Source: Clostridiaceae bacterium UBA5444 (lineage in GTDB: Bacteria > Bacillota > Clostridia > Clostridiales > Oxobacteraceae). Taken from it: a DNA stretch of 50,178 nucleotides. Location: the NCBI GenBank assembly GCA_002426575.1, contig DIRE01000080.1, positions 26,823 through 77,000 on the forward strand, in the 5' to 3' direction. The notes below the pieces were generated by a model, which was not told the origin of the DNA, searched no databases, and was given only the letters and a program-made list of their open reading frames with translations. A program made the translations under genes and the position numbers. Below are positions 17,056 through 25,270 of this stretch, piece after piece (position 1 is the stretch's first letter; each line of letters begins with the position of its first letter).

Positions 17056-18324
17056 ATGGATGAATTTGAAATATTACTTGCAGAGTGCAGAAGCGCTGTC
17101 GAGCGTTTCGTATATTTTAGGCTGCCTATAAAAGCTGATGCAGATGATATACTGCAGGAAACTTGCCTGACGGCATATCAGAAATTCAGTATGCTGAAGG
17201 AAAAGTCGTCATTCAAGGCATGGATCATTAGCATTGCCCGCAATAAATGCAACGATTATTTTAGAAAACGGGCAAAAGCACTTGAGATTCCCCTTGATGC
17301 TGTCTCCGAAAAGGTCTTGTCATACGGGCGACACGGAATTACAGAAGTTGTCGTGGTTCGTGAGACCCTTGATCTGCTTGGTGATAAGGAGAAACAGATT
17401 TTATATATGTACTATTTTCGTGAGCTGCAACAGACGGAAATTGCGAGGCGCCTCGGCATCCCGCTCGGTACGGTCAAGAGCCGCCTGCATACTGCAAAAG
17501 CCAATTTCAAAGAGAAATATCCATATTCGCCTGAGACGAAAGGAGATTTTATTATGAAAAAGCTGCCTGAATATCTGCCTGACTATAATATTAAAAAAAC
17601 CGATAAAGAGCCATTTTCAGTCAAATGGGAGGAATTGATGGGATGGTTCCTTGTCCCGAAGCTTGGCGAAAAACTGTCATGGGGTATGTATGATATTCCA
17701 TCCAAAAAGTGTGATCATGTTTATGATATGCAAGTAACAGGACGTGCCGAGGTACATGGAATCGAAGGAGTTGAATTGACCGCAAGAGAGTCTGATTATT
17801 CCTTAAAAAACGAGGTAATCAATCGTACTTTTGTCGCTCAGTTGACGGATACTCACTGCCGCTATCTTGCTTCGCTGCGAACCGAAAATGGTATCAGAAA
17901 ATACATTACGTTCCTTGATGGGGATGCTTTTTTGCCAAACTGGGGGTTTGGAGAAGACAACTGCGGAAACGAAATCAATTTAAAAAAGAAAGAAGATATT
18001 ATCAGAAACGGAAATGAGGTGAAAAGCGCTGACAAGCCGTTCCTTCTGGATATTGTCGGACGCTATGATGTAACTATAAACGGAGAACTTTATGATACTG
18101 TATGCGTTATGGATATTGAAACCTACAATCCGGGCGTTGTTTCCGAGCAATATCTTGATAAAAATGGACGCACGATTCTTTGGAGGCGCTTCAACCGCGA
18201 TGACTGGGCATTCGACCAATACAAGCAGAAATGGAGCGAAAAACTACCATATAATGAACGCCTGACTATCAATGGTCAAACCTATGTACACTGGTACGAC
18301 TGTATTACAGATTATATTCTATAA
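17056..18324 (+). CDS. ECF sigma factor with a large C-terminal domain of unknown function
   Basis: 422 aa. Residues 10-75 form sigma region 2 (DADDILQETCLTAYQKF and FKAWIISIARNKCNDYFRKR). Residues 105-155 form region 4 with the helix-turn-helix QTEIARRLGIPLGTVKSRLHTAK. The remaining 260 residues are not a sigma region. They contain repeated Trp/Tyr-rich segments (KWEELMGWFLVPKLGEKLSWGMYD, WRRFNRDDWAFD) and look like a soluble, beta-rich sensory or binding module that I do not recognise. Ordinary ECF factors are 160-200 aa, so this is a fusion. No anti-sigma gene is adjacent, suggesting the C-terminal domain may regulate in cis (inference). GC content and codon choice (CTG, GGC, CGC) are visibly higher than in neighbours, hinting at transfer. 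Start ATG 17056 follows GGAGGTG. Confidence 0.8.
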   Translation: MDEFEILLAECRSAVERFVYFRLPIKADADDILQETCLTAYQKFSMLKEKSSFKAWIISIARNKCNDYFRKRAKALEIPLDAVSEKVLSYGRHGITEVVVVRETLDLLGDKEKQILYMYYFRELQQTEIARRLGIPLGTVKSRLHTAKANFKEKYPYSPETKGDFIMKKLPEYLPDYNIKKTDKEPFSVKWEELMGWFLVPKLGEKLSWGMYDIPSKKCDHVYDMQVTGRAEVHGIEGVELTARESDYSLKNEVINRTFVAQLTDTHCRYLASLRTENGIRKYITFLDGDAFLPNWGFGEDNCGNEINLKKKEDIIRNGNEVKSADKPFLLDIVGRYDVTINGELYDTVCVMDIETYNPGVVSEQYLDKNGRTILWRRFNRDDWAFDQYKQKWSEKLPYNERLTINGQTYVHWYDCITDYIL

Positions 18325-18366
18325 AAGTACACCCGGACTAGCTCGCCAGTCCGGGTGTACTTTTAT
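18323..18366. terminator. Strong 17-bp terminator after the sigma factor
   Basis: AAAAGTACACCCGGACT (18323-18339) pairs perfectly with AGTCCGGGTGTACTTTT (18348-18364), with an 8-base loop. The A/T runs at both ends make it usable from either strand; the minus-strand pepT ends at 18382. It is unusually GC-rich for the region, like the sigma gene. Confidence 0.88.
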
Positions 18367-18381
18367 ATATCTTTGTAGGCA

Positions 18382-19614
18382 TTATTTTTTATCATTATAT
18401 ATAATATCTATGATTTTTATTATAAGCTCTACTGCTTTTTCCATAGAGGATACTGGTATATATTCATATCTTCCATGAAAATTAGCACCTCCAGTAAAAA
18501 GGTTAGGTGTTAAAAGTCCCATATATGAAAGCCTTGAACCATCCGTACCGCCTCTTATTGGGCTAATCTTTGGCGCAACACCAATACTTTCCATAGCCTT
18601 TTTAGCTGTATCAATAATATACATATTTTCTTTTATTTTGTCTGCCATATTATAGTATTGATCTTTAATATCAATAATTACAGTATCTTTTCCATATTTT
18701 TTATTAAGAATCTCTGCAATTTCAATAAACTTATTCTTTTTGGCTTCTAGTCCATCCATATGGAAATCTCTTATAATATATTTTATAGTTGCTTTATCAA
18801 CATTACCTTCAAAATAATCAACATGATAAAAACCTTCATAGCCTTCAGTAGTGGAAGGTGTTTCATTTTGGGGAAGGAGTGCTAATAGTTCATTACCAAT
18901 TAGTACAGAGTTTTTCATTATATTTTTTGCAGATCCAGTATGGACACTTACTCCATTTATAGTAATTGTAGCTTTTGCAGCATTAAAGTTTTCATAGTTA
19001 AGATCGCCTAACTCGCCGCCATCTAATGTATAGGCAAAGTCAGCGTTAAACTTTTGTACGTTAAAAAAGTCAACTCCACGGCCAACTTCCTCATCAGGAG
19101 TAAAACCAACTCTTACATCCCCATGTTTTATCTCTGGGTGATTAACAAGATACTCCATAGCCGTTACAATTTCAGCAACTCCTGCCTTATCATCAGCACC
19201 AAGAAGAGTTGTACCATCTGTTGTAATTATGGTATGGCCTTTATATTTTTTTATACTTGGAAATTCATCAGTTGATAATATTATATTTTCTTCTTTGTTT
19301 AAAACTATATTATTTCCATCATAATTTTTTGTTATAATTGGATTTACATTGCTATCAGATATTTCCGGACTTGTATCAACATGGGAAATAAAGCCAACAG
19401 TAGGCACCTTTTTGTCTATGTTAGAAGGGAGTGTTGCAAACACATACCCATACTCATCCATTGAAACATCAGAAAGACCAATAGATTCAAGCTCGCCCGC
19501 TATATGACTAAGCAGAACCCTTTGCCCTTTTGTGCTTGGAAAGGCTTCCACGTCATCTTCTGATTGAGTGTCATATTTTACGTAATCTAAAAATCTGTCA
19601 ATTATATTTTTCAT
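18382..19614 (-). CDS. pepT: Peptidase T (tripeptidase)
   Basis: Cytoplasmic M20 metallopeptidase that removes the N-terminal residue from tripeptides, 410 aa, full family length. Two-zinc site residues are visible: His78 and Asp80 (ISHVD), Asp141 (LGADDKAG), Glu175-Glu176 (TPDEEVGRG), Asp198 and the late histidine in GGANFHGRYEYI. The insertion dimerisation domain lies between about 210 and 320. The upstream AGGTGA supports the ATG at 19614. The gene is monocistronic and convergent with the sigma factor gene. Confidence 0.95.
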   Translation of the reverse strand: MKNIIDRFLDYVKYDTQSEDDVEAFPSTKGQRVLLSHIAGELESIGLSDVSMDEYGYVFATLPSNIDKKVPTVGFISHVDTSPEISDSNVNPIITKNYDGNNIVLNKEENIILSTDEFPSIKKYKGHTIITTDGTTLLGADDKAGVAEIVTAMEYLVNHPEIKHGDVRVGFTPDEEVGRGVDFFNVQKFNADFAYTLDGGELGDLNYENFNAAKATITINGVSVHTGSAKNIMKNSVLIGNELLALLPQNETPSTTEGYEGFYHVDYFEGNVDKATIKYIIRDFHMDGLEAKKNKFIEIAEILNKKYGKDTVIIDIKDQYYNMADKIKENMYIIDTAKKAMESIGVAPKISPIRGGTDGSRLSYMGLLTPNLFTGGANFHGRYEYIPVSSMEKAVELIIKIIDIIYNDKK

Positions 19615-19772
19615 AACATATCACCTCTTTGTATTAAATTTACCACTTTAGCCCCACCGTGTAAAGGAAGCTAGGTAAATTGTTAAATTAATTTAGCAAT
19701 TGCAAATAGTAAATTGTATTTCCAAAAATATTTTAATATATATAGATATATAAAATATTTTTGGAGGATTTA

Positions 19773-20549
19773 ATGAAAAAAGTAGGAGTAGTTTTAATTA
19801 TTGTGTTTATATATTTATTTGGTATATTTGCTTTAGGTAAAAGTATAGAGGCGCTTAATAATAATCTATATATTGATAACACAAATCACGGATGGGGGGT
19901 TAAAAAAAATAGCGAACATAAGCAGCCTGAAGTGCCAAAGGATGTTAAAGATACAATGGAGAAGTATAACTGTATATATGTAGGAGATAAAGATAAGAAA
20001 TATTTGTATTTAACAATAGACTTAGGGTATGAATCTGGAAATACATCGGCCATATTAGATGTGCTTAATAAAAATCATGTATTGGCAACATTTTTCATAG
20101 TATCTTCTTATCTTGAAAAAAACAAGGACATAGTAGATAGAATAGTAAAAGAAGGCCACTCAATACAAAATCATACTACAAATTATGTGAAATTAAATAC
20201 ATTAGATGATAATTCGGTAAGGAAGGAGATAATGGATTTGCATAACATAGTCAAAGAAAGATATGGAATATCTATGAAATATCTAAGGACTCCATTTGAG
20301 GAATGGTCCGAAAGGGTACTTAAAATAGCAATGGATGAAGGCTATAGAACCGTATTTTGGAGCGTGGCATGTGTGGATTGGGTGGAAGATAAAGATGCTA
20401 ATTATATATATAGCTCTATTATGAACAACCACCACAATGGTGCAGTGATTTTAGTTCATTCAATATCAAAAAGTAGTCCTAATGCCATAGATATGATAGT
20501 CAGTGATTTAATAAAAAAAGGTTATGAATTTAAGCTATTAGACGAATAA
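19773..20549 (+). CDS. Divergent polysaccharide deacetylase-like protein (PdaA-related)
   Basis: 258 aa membrane-anchored or secreted NodB-fold protein resembling the PdaA-type muramyl deacetylases used in spore cortex. One N-terminal hydrophobic segment (residues 4-21) precedes the catalytic domain. Asp83 of the first motif (TIDLGYESG) and His134 of the metal motif (NHTTNYV) are kept, but the second metal histidine four residues later is Tyr138, and the usual RPP motif is RTP (172-174). The late LVHSISK histidine (His229) is present. Loss of a metal ligand suggests weak or no deacetylase activity, or altered metal binding. Start ATG 19773 follows GGAGG at 19763. No obvious operon partner. 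Confidence 0.75.
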   Translation: MKKVGVVLIIVFIYLFGIFALGKSIEALNNNLYIDNTNHGWGVKKNSEHKQPEVPKDVKDTMEKYNCIYVGDKDKKYLYLTIDLGYESGNTSAILDVLNKNHVLATFFIVSSYLEKNKDIVDRIVKEGHSIQNHTTNYVKLNTLDDNSVRKEIMDLHNIVKERYGISMKYLRTPFEEWSERVLKIAMDEGYRTVFWSVACVDWVEDKDANYIYSSIMNNHHNGAVILVHSISKSSPNAIDMIVSDLIKKGYEFKLLDE

Positions 20550-20693
20550 GTTTATATGGCTGTATCTCTAAGTTAACACATATGTAATAAATACTTAGGC
20601 TATTTATGTTATAATATATAAAAAAATACTAAAGTGTTTTATATAAGCGGAAGAGTGAATTAATTAAAAACTAATGTAAAGAGAGGGAATAAA

Positions 20694-22445
20694 GTGAGAA
20701 AAAATAACAAATATTTAATATCCGTAATTTTTGTTTTAAGCTTAGTACTATTAAATACTGGGATGGGTTCTTCTGCAAATGCTGCAGGGAGGGATCGCAT
20801 AGGTGGCAAAAATAGGTGCTCTACAGCAATTGAAATATCAAAGTCAGGTTGGAATGATGGGTCTGCATCAAATGTAATACTTGCAACATCAGCAAGCTAC
20901 CCTGATGCACTATGCGCCGCTCCCCTTGCTAAAAGGCTAGATGCGCCAATACTTCTTGTAGAAAAGTCCACACTAAGCCAGGAACTTGAAAATGAGATTA
21001 CAAGGCTTGGAGCTAATAATGCATACATAATTGGAGAAAAAGACGTTATATCAGATTCATTTAAAGAAAAACTTGAACAAAAGGGGATAACAGTTCATCG
21101 CATCGGTGGAAAAGATAGGTATCAAACATCACTTGAAATAGCAAAATATATGTATTCTAACTCAGGGTATATAGAAACAATTGCAGTTGCAACTGGAGAG
21201 GATTTTCCTGATGCACTATCTATTTCATCCATTGCAGCATGCAAAGATATGCCTATATTACTAACATCAAAAAAACAATTAGATGAGGATATAGTAGATT
21301 TTATAAAACTAAAAAATGTTACAAATTCCTATGTAGTAGGAGGGGACAAGGTTATTGGTGAAAATATACTATCAAAGCTTCCATCTCCAAAGAGATTAGC
21401 TGGGGCAAATAGATATGAAACCAATATAGAAACTTTAAAAGAGTTTTCAGATAATCTAAACTATGATACTGTATATGTTGCAACAGGATACGATTTTCCT
21501 GATGCGTTATCAAGTTCATCCCTTGCAGCAAAGACAAATTCTCCCGTGGTTTTGACTACAAATAGCCCTTATAATATAACTAATAATTATATTCTGTCAA
21601 ACTTTAATAATATAAAAAATGTTGTTGCAATAGGAGGGGTTAATGCGGTACCTGATTCAACATTAAAGATGCTAAGCCCAAGGATTTCTTCTATAGGAGA
21701 TGAAACCTATTCTATTGCACCAGGGGATAGCTTTTTTTTAAAAGAGAACATGGAAGCAAAACTTGACAATGGATATAAAGTAAAGGTTCCAGTTACATGG
21801 GATACAGATTATGTAGATACATCTGAAGCAGGATATTTCGAGTTTTATGGAACGGTTGATGGATATTCTAAGACTATTAAAGTAATACTAAATATATTAG
21901 ATAAATACAAACATCCTATAATGGGACAAGCAGATCTAACTGCAGAACAAATGGCAAAGTATTTGTTAAGCAAAGAAGAAGATCCTAAAATAAATCCCAA
22001 AGAGGGCAGTGCACCCTATGTAGATGTTGTAGAATTTGCTCAGATGTTTTTAGATGAAGGAGCAGCAGAGGGAGTTAGGGGAGATATAGCCTTTGCTCAT
22101 TCCATAAAAGAGACGGGAAACTTTAGATTTGGTGGACAAGTACTTCCTGAGCAGTATAATTATGCAGGTATGGGAGCTACAAATAATAGCCCAGTAGGAA
22201 AGAGTGCATGGTTTAAAGACCAAAGAGAAGGAATAAGAGCCCAGATACAGCATCTTAAAGCATATGCAACAAAGGTTTCCCTAAATAATGAGTGTGTAGA
22301 CCCAAGATATGATATACTTGTGCAAAAGGGGTATATTGGAACAGCACCTAATTGGGAGGATTTAAATGGTAAATGGGCAGTACCTGGGGATGGATATGGT
22401 GAAAGTGTATTGAGTATATACGAAAGAATTAAGACATTTAGATAA
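20694..22445 (+). CDS. Secreted cell-wall protein: three CWB2 repeats, Ig-like domain and glucosaminidase
   Basis: 583 aa exported protein predicted to bind the cell wall and cleave peptidoglycan. A signal peptide (residues 1-31, ending near SANAA) is followed by three cell-wall-binding type 2 repeats starting with RIGGKNR (35), RIGGKDRY (136) and RLAGANRY (234), each with the A(T/S)xxxFPDAL-type motif. A bacterial Ig-like group 4 segment spans about 340-400 (VPVTWDTDYVDTSEAGYFE). The C-terminal glucosaminidase-type domain (about 440-583) has Glu473 in HSIKETGNF as the likely catalytic acid. CWB2 modules attach clostridial proteins to anionic wall polymers. Start GTG 20694 has GAGAGGGA upstream; a perfect hairpin follows. 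The substrate bond is inferred. Confidence 0.88.
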   Translation: MRKNNKYLISVIFVLSLVLLNTGMGSSANAAGRDRIGGKNRCSTAIEISKSGWNDGSASNVILATSASYPDALCAAPLAKRLDAPILLVEKSTLSQELENEITRLGANNAYIIGEKDVISDSFKEKLEQKGITVHRIGGKDRYQTSLEIAKYMYSNSGYIETIAVATGEDFPDALSISSIAACKDMPILLTSKKQLDEDIVDFIKLKNVTNSYVVGGDKVIGENILSKLPSPKRLAGANRYETNIETLKEFSDNLNYDTVYVATGYDFPDALSSSSLAAKTNSPVVLTTNSPYNITNNYILSNFNNIKNVVAIGGVNAVPDSTLKMLSPRISSIGDETYSIAPGDSFFLKENMEAKLDNGYKVKVPVTWDTDYVDTSEAGYFEFYGTVDGYSKTIKVILNILDKYKHPIMGQADLTAEQMAKYLLSKEEDPKINPKEGSAPYVDVVEFAQMFLDEGAAEGVRGDIAFAHSIKETGNFRFGGQVLPEQYNYAGMGATNNSPVGKSAWFKDQREGIRAQIQHLKAYATKVSLNNECVDPRYDILVQKGYIGTAPNWEDLNGKWAVPGDGYGESVLSIYERIKTFR

Positions 22446-22447
22446 AC

Positions 22448-22490
22448 AAAAGTTGGGTTTAAAATTTAATTTTAAACCCAACTTTTATTT
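22448..22490. terminator. Bidirectional terminator
   Basis: AAAAGTTGGGTTTAAAA (22448-22464) pairs perfectly with TTTTAAACCCAACTTTT (22470-22486). It sits between the convergent cell-wall enzyme and ykuS-like genes. Confidence 0.88.
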
Positions 22491-22501
22491 ATTTAGAAAT
22501 A

Positions 22502-22759
22502 TCATCCTAACCTTTTTTCTATTTCTTTTCTGATATCTTCAGGTGTCATTCCATTAGCTTCAATAACCGAGGTTTTAGCAACTGTAGAATGAATCCCTAA
22601 AAGGTTTGTATCCATTCCAGATATAACTACAGCATCAAAACCATCTATAAAATCCTTACTATTTTTTTGCTCAGAGCTGATCTCATCCACGTTAAAGCCA
22701 TGAATTGTTAAGTATTCTTTTACATTAGACAGTCCCTTTTCTACAGCAATGTTCTTCAT
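22502..22759 (-). CDS. YkuS/UPF0180 family protein
   Basis: 85 aa small protein matching the UPF0180 (YkuS) family of Firmicutes, of unknown function. Family features are an N-terminal IAVEKGLSNVKEYL helix, the FDAVVISGMDTNLLGI core and VIEANGMTPEDIRKEIEKRL at the C-terminus. It is soluble, without cysteines or membrane segments. AGGAGG lies upstream of the ATG. It is convergent with the cell-wall enzyme and adjacent to the cotJC remnant. Confidence 0.82.
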   Translation of the reverse strand: MKNIAVEKGLSNVKEYLTIHGFNVDEISSEQKNSKDFIDGFDAVVISGMDTNLLGIHSTVAKTSVIEANGMTPEDIRKEIEKRLG

Positions 22760-22846
22760 ATTATATTAGGCCTCCTGCTTTTCTATTTAGTTTTAGTATC
22801 CGTAAAACATAAAAAAATATTCAATAGCAAATTGATATAAAACAAT

Positions 22847-22921
22847 AATGGACACACCTTATGTACGATGTGTCCATTGCTTAAATATATGATGCAGTCC
22901 ATGGTATGCCATTTGCATCTT
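22847..22921 (-). pseudogene. Inverted, internally deleted remnant of cotJC with its 3' hairpin
   Basis: On the minus strand, bases 22917-22876 encode DANGIPWTASYI exactly as in cotJC (about 24884-24925), then TAA replaces the CAA codon, and after AAGCAATGG the sequence jumps directly to the hairpin that follows cotJC (25134-25165). The hairpin here is AATGGACACA/TGTGTCCATT (22847-22856, 22869-22878) with the same 12-base loop as the intact copy. The junction falls at AATGG(G/A), present at both deletion ends. The 240 bases further upstream contain a 53-codon minus-strand open frame (stop at 22960) beginning inside another hairpin, without a usable Shine-Dalgarno; it may be another fragment. 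Confidence 0.75.
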
Positions 22922-23113
22922 CTATATGTATTTAAATCTACAACGTTTAAAGCCTCATTTTATTTAATACTTTTCTTTCCACCTTGGATAACTTGTATTT
23001 GTAGCTCATTATTTTCAACATTAGAAGATAGTGTATCAATTAGCGGGAAATCAACTAAAATTAAGTAAGTACCTAAAATTGGTAAAACTTGAAATGCAAT
23101 ATTATAGGTGTAA

Positions 23114-23150
23114 AATCCCATGGCCTATAAAATGCCATGGGATTTTTAGC
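23114..23150. terminator. Terminator-like hairpin downstream of TIM-barrel gene
   Basis: AAAATCCCATGGC pairs with GCCATGGGATTTTT across a short AT-rich loop, with A/T runs on both sides. It lies just after the 3' end of the minus-strand gene at 23165. Confidence 0.75.
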
Positions 23151-23164
23151 TTGAATCTAATATT

Positions 23165-23833
23165 TTATAAAGTTACCCTGTATTTATTCATTAGTGTACT
23201 GAAAATCTCTGCTGAGGTTGGTGGAGTATAGGTTATAGCATTTGCACCTGCAGCTATTGTTTCTCTAATAGTATCATCAGTAGGCCCTCCTGTTGCAATT
23301 ATTGGCACATCAGGAAGCTCCCTTCTAATACTTCTTACAATGTTAGCGGTATTTCTCGCTCCTGATACATTAAAAATACTTGCTCCAGCCTCAATCCTTG
23401 ATTTAAAGTCTTCTGCTTCAGATACCACTGTAACAACTATAGGTATATCAATTGTATCTCTAACCTCTCTTAGTACCTCATTTGATGTAGGAGCATTAAC
23501 AACAACCCCTATTGCACCCTGAAATTCAGCATCAAGTGCAAGGTTTACTACTCTTTTTCCAGTTGTTATTCCACCACCTACGCCGCAGAAAACCGGCATT
23601 TCGGCAATCTCCATTATTGCATGAGTAATAGTAGGCTGAGGGGTGAAAGGATATACAGCTATAACTGCATCTGCATTAGTATTTCTTATAATAGCTACAT
23701 CCGTTGTAAAAACAATTGATTTTATTCTCTTTCCAAATATAAGAATACCATTAGCTTCTCTTATTGAAAGAGGCAGCTCAATCATATGGCTTCTTAAATT
23801 TCCCTTAATTTCAGGTATTATTTTTCCTCCCAT
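23165..23833 (-). CDS. TIM-barrel, phosphate-binding-type protein of unknown substrate
   Basis: 222 aa soluble protein with a beta/alpha-barrel pattern: alternating hydrophobic strands (DAVIAVYPF, PVFCGVGGGIT, GAIGVVVNAP, IPIVVTVVSE, SIFNVSGA, PIIATGGP, AITYTPP). The IIATGGPTDDTIRETIAAGANAI segment resembles the phosphate-binding beta7-beta8 region of IGPS, NanE or PRAI-type barrels. I cannot assign a reaction. Start ATG 23833 is chosen since GGGAGG abuts the ATG at 23842 but lies about 9 bases from this one. A hairpin follows at 23114-23150. Upstream is the divergent cotJABC operon. Confidence 0.6.
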   Translation of the reverse strand: MGGKIIPEIKGNLRSHMIELPLSIREANGILIFGKRIKSIVFTTDVAIIRNTNADAVIAVYPFTPQPTITHAIMEIAEMPVFCGVGGGITTGKRVVNLALDAEFQGAIGVVVNAPTSNEVLREVRDTIDIPIVVTVVSEAEDFKSRIEAGASIFNVSGARNTANIVRSIRRELPDVPIIATGGPTDDTIRETIAAGANAITYTPPTSAEIFSTLMNKYRVTL

Positions 23834-24080
23834 GACAACCATCCTCCCATTAATTTATTGTTACTACCCACTTTTAAAACCTTTTAAACGGTATTATAAA
23901 TAAAATATTAATCTTATATATTTTTTTATACTTATATGTGATTGTCCACTATGCTTTTCTGTACCTTATATTCTACATTATATTTTGCATTAAATCTATA
24001 ATCAAGAAACACTTTTATTTGCACAAATACAATTTTTGTTGAGTATTATGTATAGAAATACATTTATTGAGGTGAAATAT

Positions 24081-24290
24081 TTGCTTGATCCTATAAGTCA
24101 ATTACCACAAATGATTCCCTATGCTCAGGCAACCCCCTGTAAATATGCAAGGGCCTATGTACTCGATCAGCCATATACCTGTGTAGTATCTCCAAGTGAA
24201 GCAATAAAAAGGGGAACCATATTCCCATTCTTATTAAAAAGCTATATCTATAGTTTGGAAAAAGCTAACCAGGGGGGATCTGCATGGTAG
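24081..24290 (+). CDS. cotJA: Spore coat-associated protein CotJA
   Basis: 69 aa, first gene of cotJABC, whose products form part of the inner spore coat. The family pattern YVLDQPYTCVVSPSEAIKRGTIFP is clear, with PCKYARAYV before it. TTG 24081 is chosen as start because GAGGTGA lies 5-6 bases upstream; an in-frame ATG at 24048 has no Shine-Dalgarno. Upstream, AATACAAT (24026-24033) resembles the sigma-E -10 consensus CATACAAT, but no good -35 was found. The gene overlaps cotJB by 7 bases. It indicates an endospore-forming host. Confidence 0.88.
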   Translation: MLDPISQLPQMIPYAQATPCKYARAYVLDQPYTCVVSPSEAIKRGTIFPFLLKSYIYSLEKANQGGSAW

Positions 24291-24544
24291 GAAAAGAATG
24301 TAAAGAGCTTATGAGTAAAATTTGTGAACTAGAATTTGCAGCCATAGACTTAAATCTTTACCTTGATAATCATCCAACCTGTCAGCAGGCCATTACTGAT
24401 TATAATACCATATCACAAAATCTTATGAGCTTAAAAAAGATATATGAAGCAAACTATGGCCCATTAACAAACTATGGAACTTGTTTAAGTTCTTACCCTT
24501 GGAGATGGGTTGATGAACCATGGCCATGGGAAATAGAAGAGTAG
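24284..24544 (+). CDS. cotJB: Spore coat protein CotJB
   Basis: 86 aa. Family features are the helical FAAIDLNLYLDNHP segment, YNTISQNLMSLKKIYEANYGPL and the tryptophan-rich tail WRWVDEPWPWE, characteristic of CotJB. It is likely a small coat structural or assembly protein acting with CotJC. The ATG overlaps the end of cotJA and is preceded by GGGGGG; cotJC begins 12 bases after the stop, consistent with one operon expressed in the mother cell. Confidence 0.92.
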   Translation: MVGKECKELMSKICELEFAAIDLNLYLDNHPTCQQAITDYNTISQNLMSLKKIYEANYGPLTNYGTCLSSYPWRWVDEPWPWEIEE

Positions 24545-24556
24545 GAGGACAGGTAT

Positions 24557-25129
24557 ATGTGGTTATATGAGAAAAAATTAGAATATCCAGTTAGAGTAAA
24601 AAATAAAGATCTAAGAATGGCAAAAAATATAATAACTCAGTATGGCGGCCCAGATGGTGAGCTCAGTGCCTCGCTAAGGTATCTTACGCAGCGTTACAAA
24701 ATGCCTACAGGGAAAACCAAGGCTCTACTTAACGACATAGGCACGGAGGAACTTGCCCACGTAGAAATTGTCTGCTCAATAATATATCAATTAGTAAAAG
24801 ATGCAACCCCTGAGGAGTTAAGAGCTGCTGGCCTTGATGGTTATTATTCTCAGCATGATAATGGGATATTTCCAATAGATGCAAATGGCATACCATGGAC
24901 TGCATCATATATTCAAGCAATGGGTGATCCTATAACAGATTTAACTGAAGATATGGCGGCAGAGCAAAAGGCTAGAACCACTTACGAACACCTTATAGCA
25001 CTTACAGATGATCCTGATGTTAAAGACCCTTTAAAGTTTCTATGGGCAAGAGAGGTTATACATTTCCAACGCTTTGGAGAAGCTTTAGTTGATGTACAGC
25101 ACTATTTCGATAGCAAGAGAGTGTTTTAA
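24557..25129 (+). CDS. cotJC: CotJC, manganese catalase family spore coat protein
   Basis: 190 aa member of the manganese catalase family with a ferritin-like four-helix bundle. Predicted metal ligands are the Glu and His residues in EELAHVEIV and REVIHFQRFGEAL, plus an early Glu. The protein may decompose peroxide in the coat, although in the coat context it is best known as a structural component. ATG 24557 follows GGAGG. An internal 40-bp piece is repeated, inverted, near 22.9 kb, and a distinctive hairpin follows the stop. Confidence 0.92.
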   Translation: MWLYEKKLEYPVRVKNKDLRMAKNIITQYGGPDGELSASLRYLTQRYKMPTGKTKALLNDIGTEELAHVEIVCSIIYQLVKDATPEELRAAGLDGYYSQHDNGIFPIDANGIPWTASYIQAMGDPITDLTEDMAAEQKARTTYEHLIALTDDPDVKDPLKFLWAREVIHFQRFGEALVDVQHYFDSKRVF

Positions 25130-25133
25130 ATAT

Positions 25134-25165
25134 AATGGGCACATCGTACATAAGGTGTGCCCATT
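25134..25165 (+). repeat. Hairpin after cotJC, repeated at 22847-22878
   Basis: AATGGGCACA (25134-25143) pairs with TGTGCCCATT (25156-25165) around a 12-base loop TCGTACATAAGG. The inverted copy near 22.86 kb has the same loop and a compensatory base-pair change (G-C to A-T). There is no strong U-tract, so it could be a weak terminator or another structured 3' element. Confidence 0.7.
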
Positions 25166-25270
25166 ATTATGGTAAATATATCAATAATTTTCCCGATAGT
25201 TTATTGCTGAAGGTGGAGCTTTATTATCTGCAACAAAATTCAGCGTTGAACCGCAATATTAACCAATTCT

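Larger units (their letters stand above)
22760..23164. other. Gene-free stretch with degenerate sequence
   Basis: About 400 bases between the ykuS-like gene and the TIM-barrel gene, both on the minus strand. It holds the cotJC remnant (22847-22921), an unassigned short minus-strand frame (about 22960-23121) and a terminator-like hairpin (23114-23150). It looks like decayed coding sequence. Confidence 0.6.

Noticed and set aside
19680..19703. Rex box before the deacetylase gene (TTGTTAA...TTAGCAA)
   Set aside because: Half-sites are 6 instead of 4 bases apart and the second is imperfect.
22960..23121. 53-codon minus-strand frame (ends GGKKSIK)
   Set aside because: Begins inside a terminator hairpin with no ribosome site and with a stop just before; possibly a gene fragment, not a supported gene.
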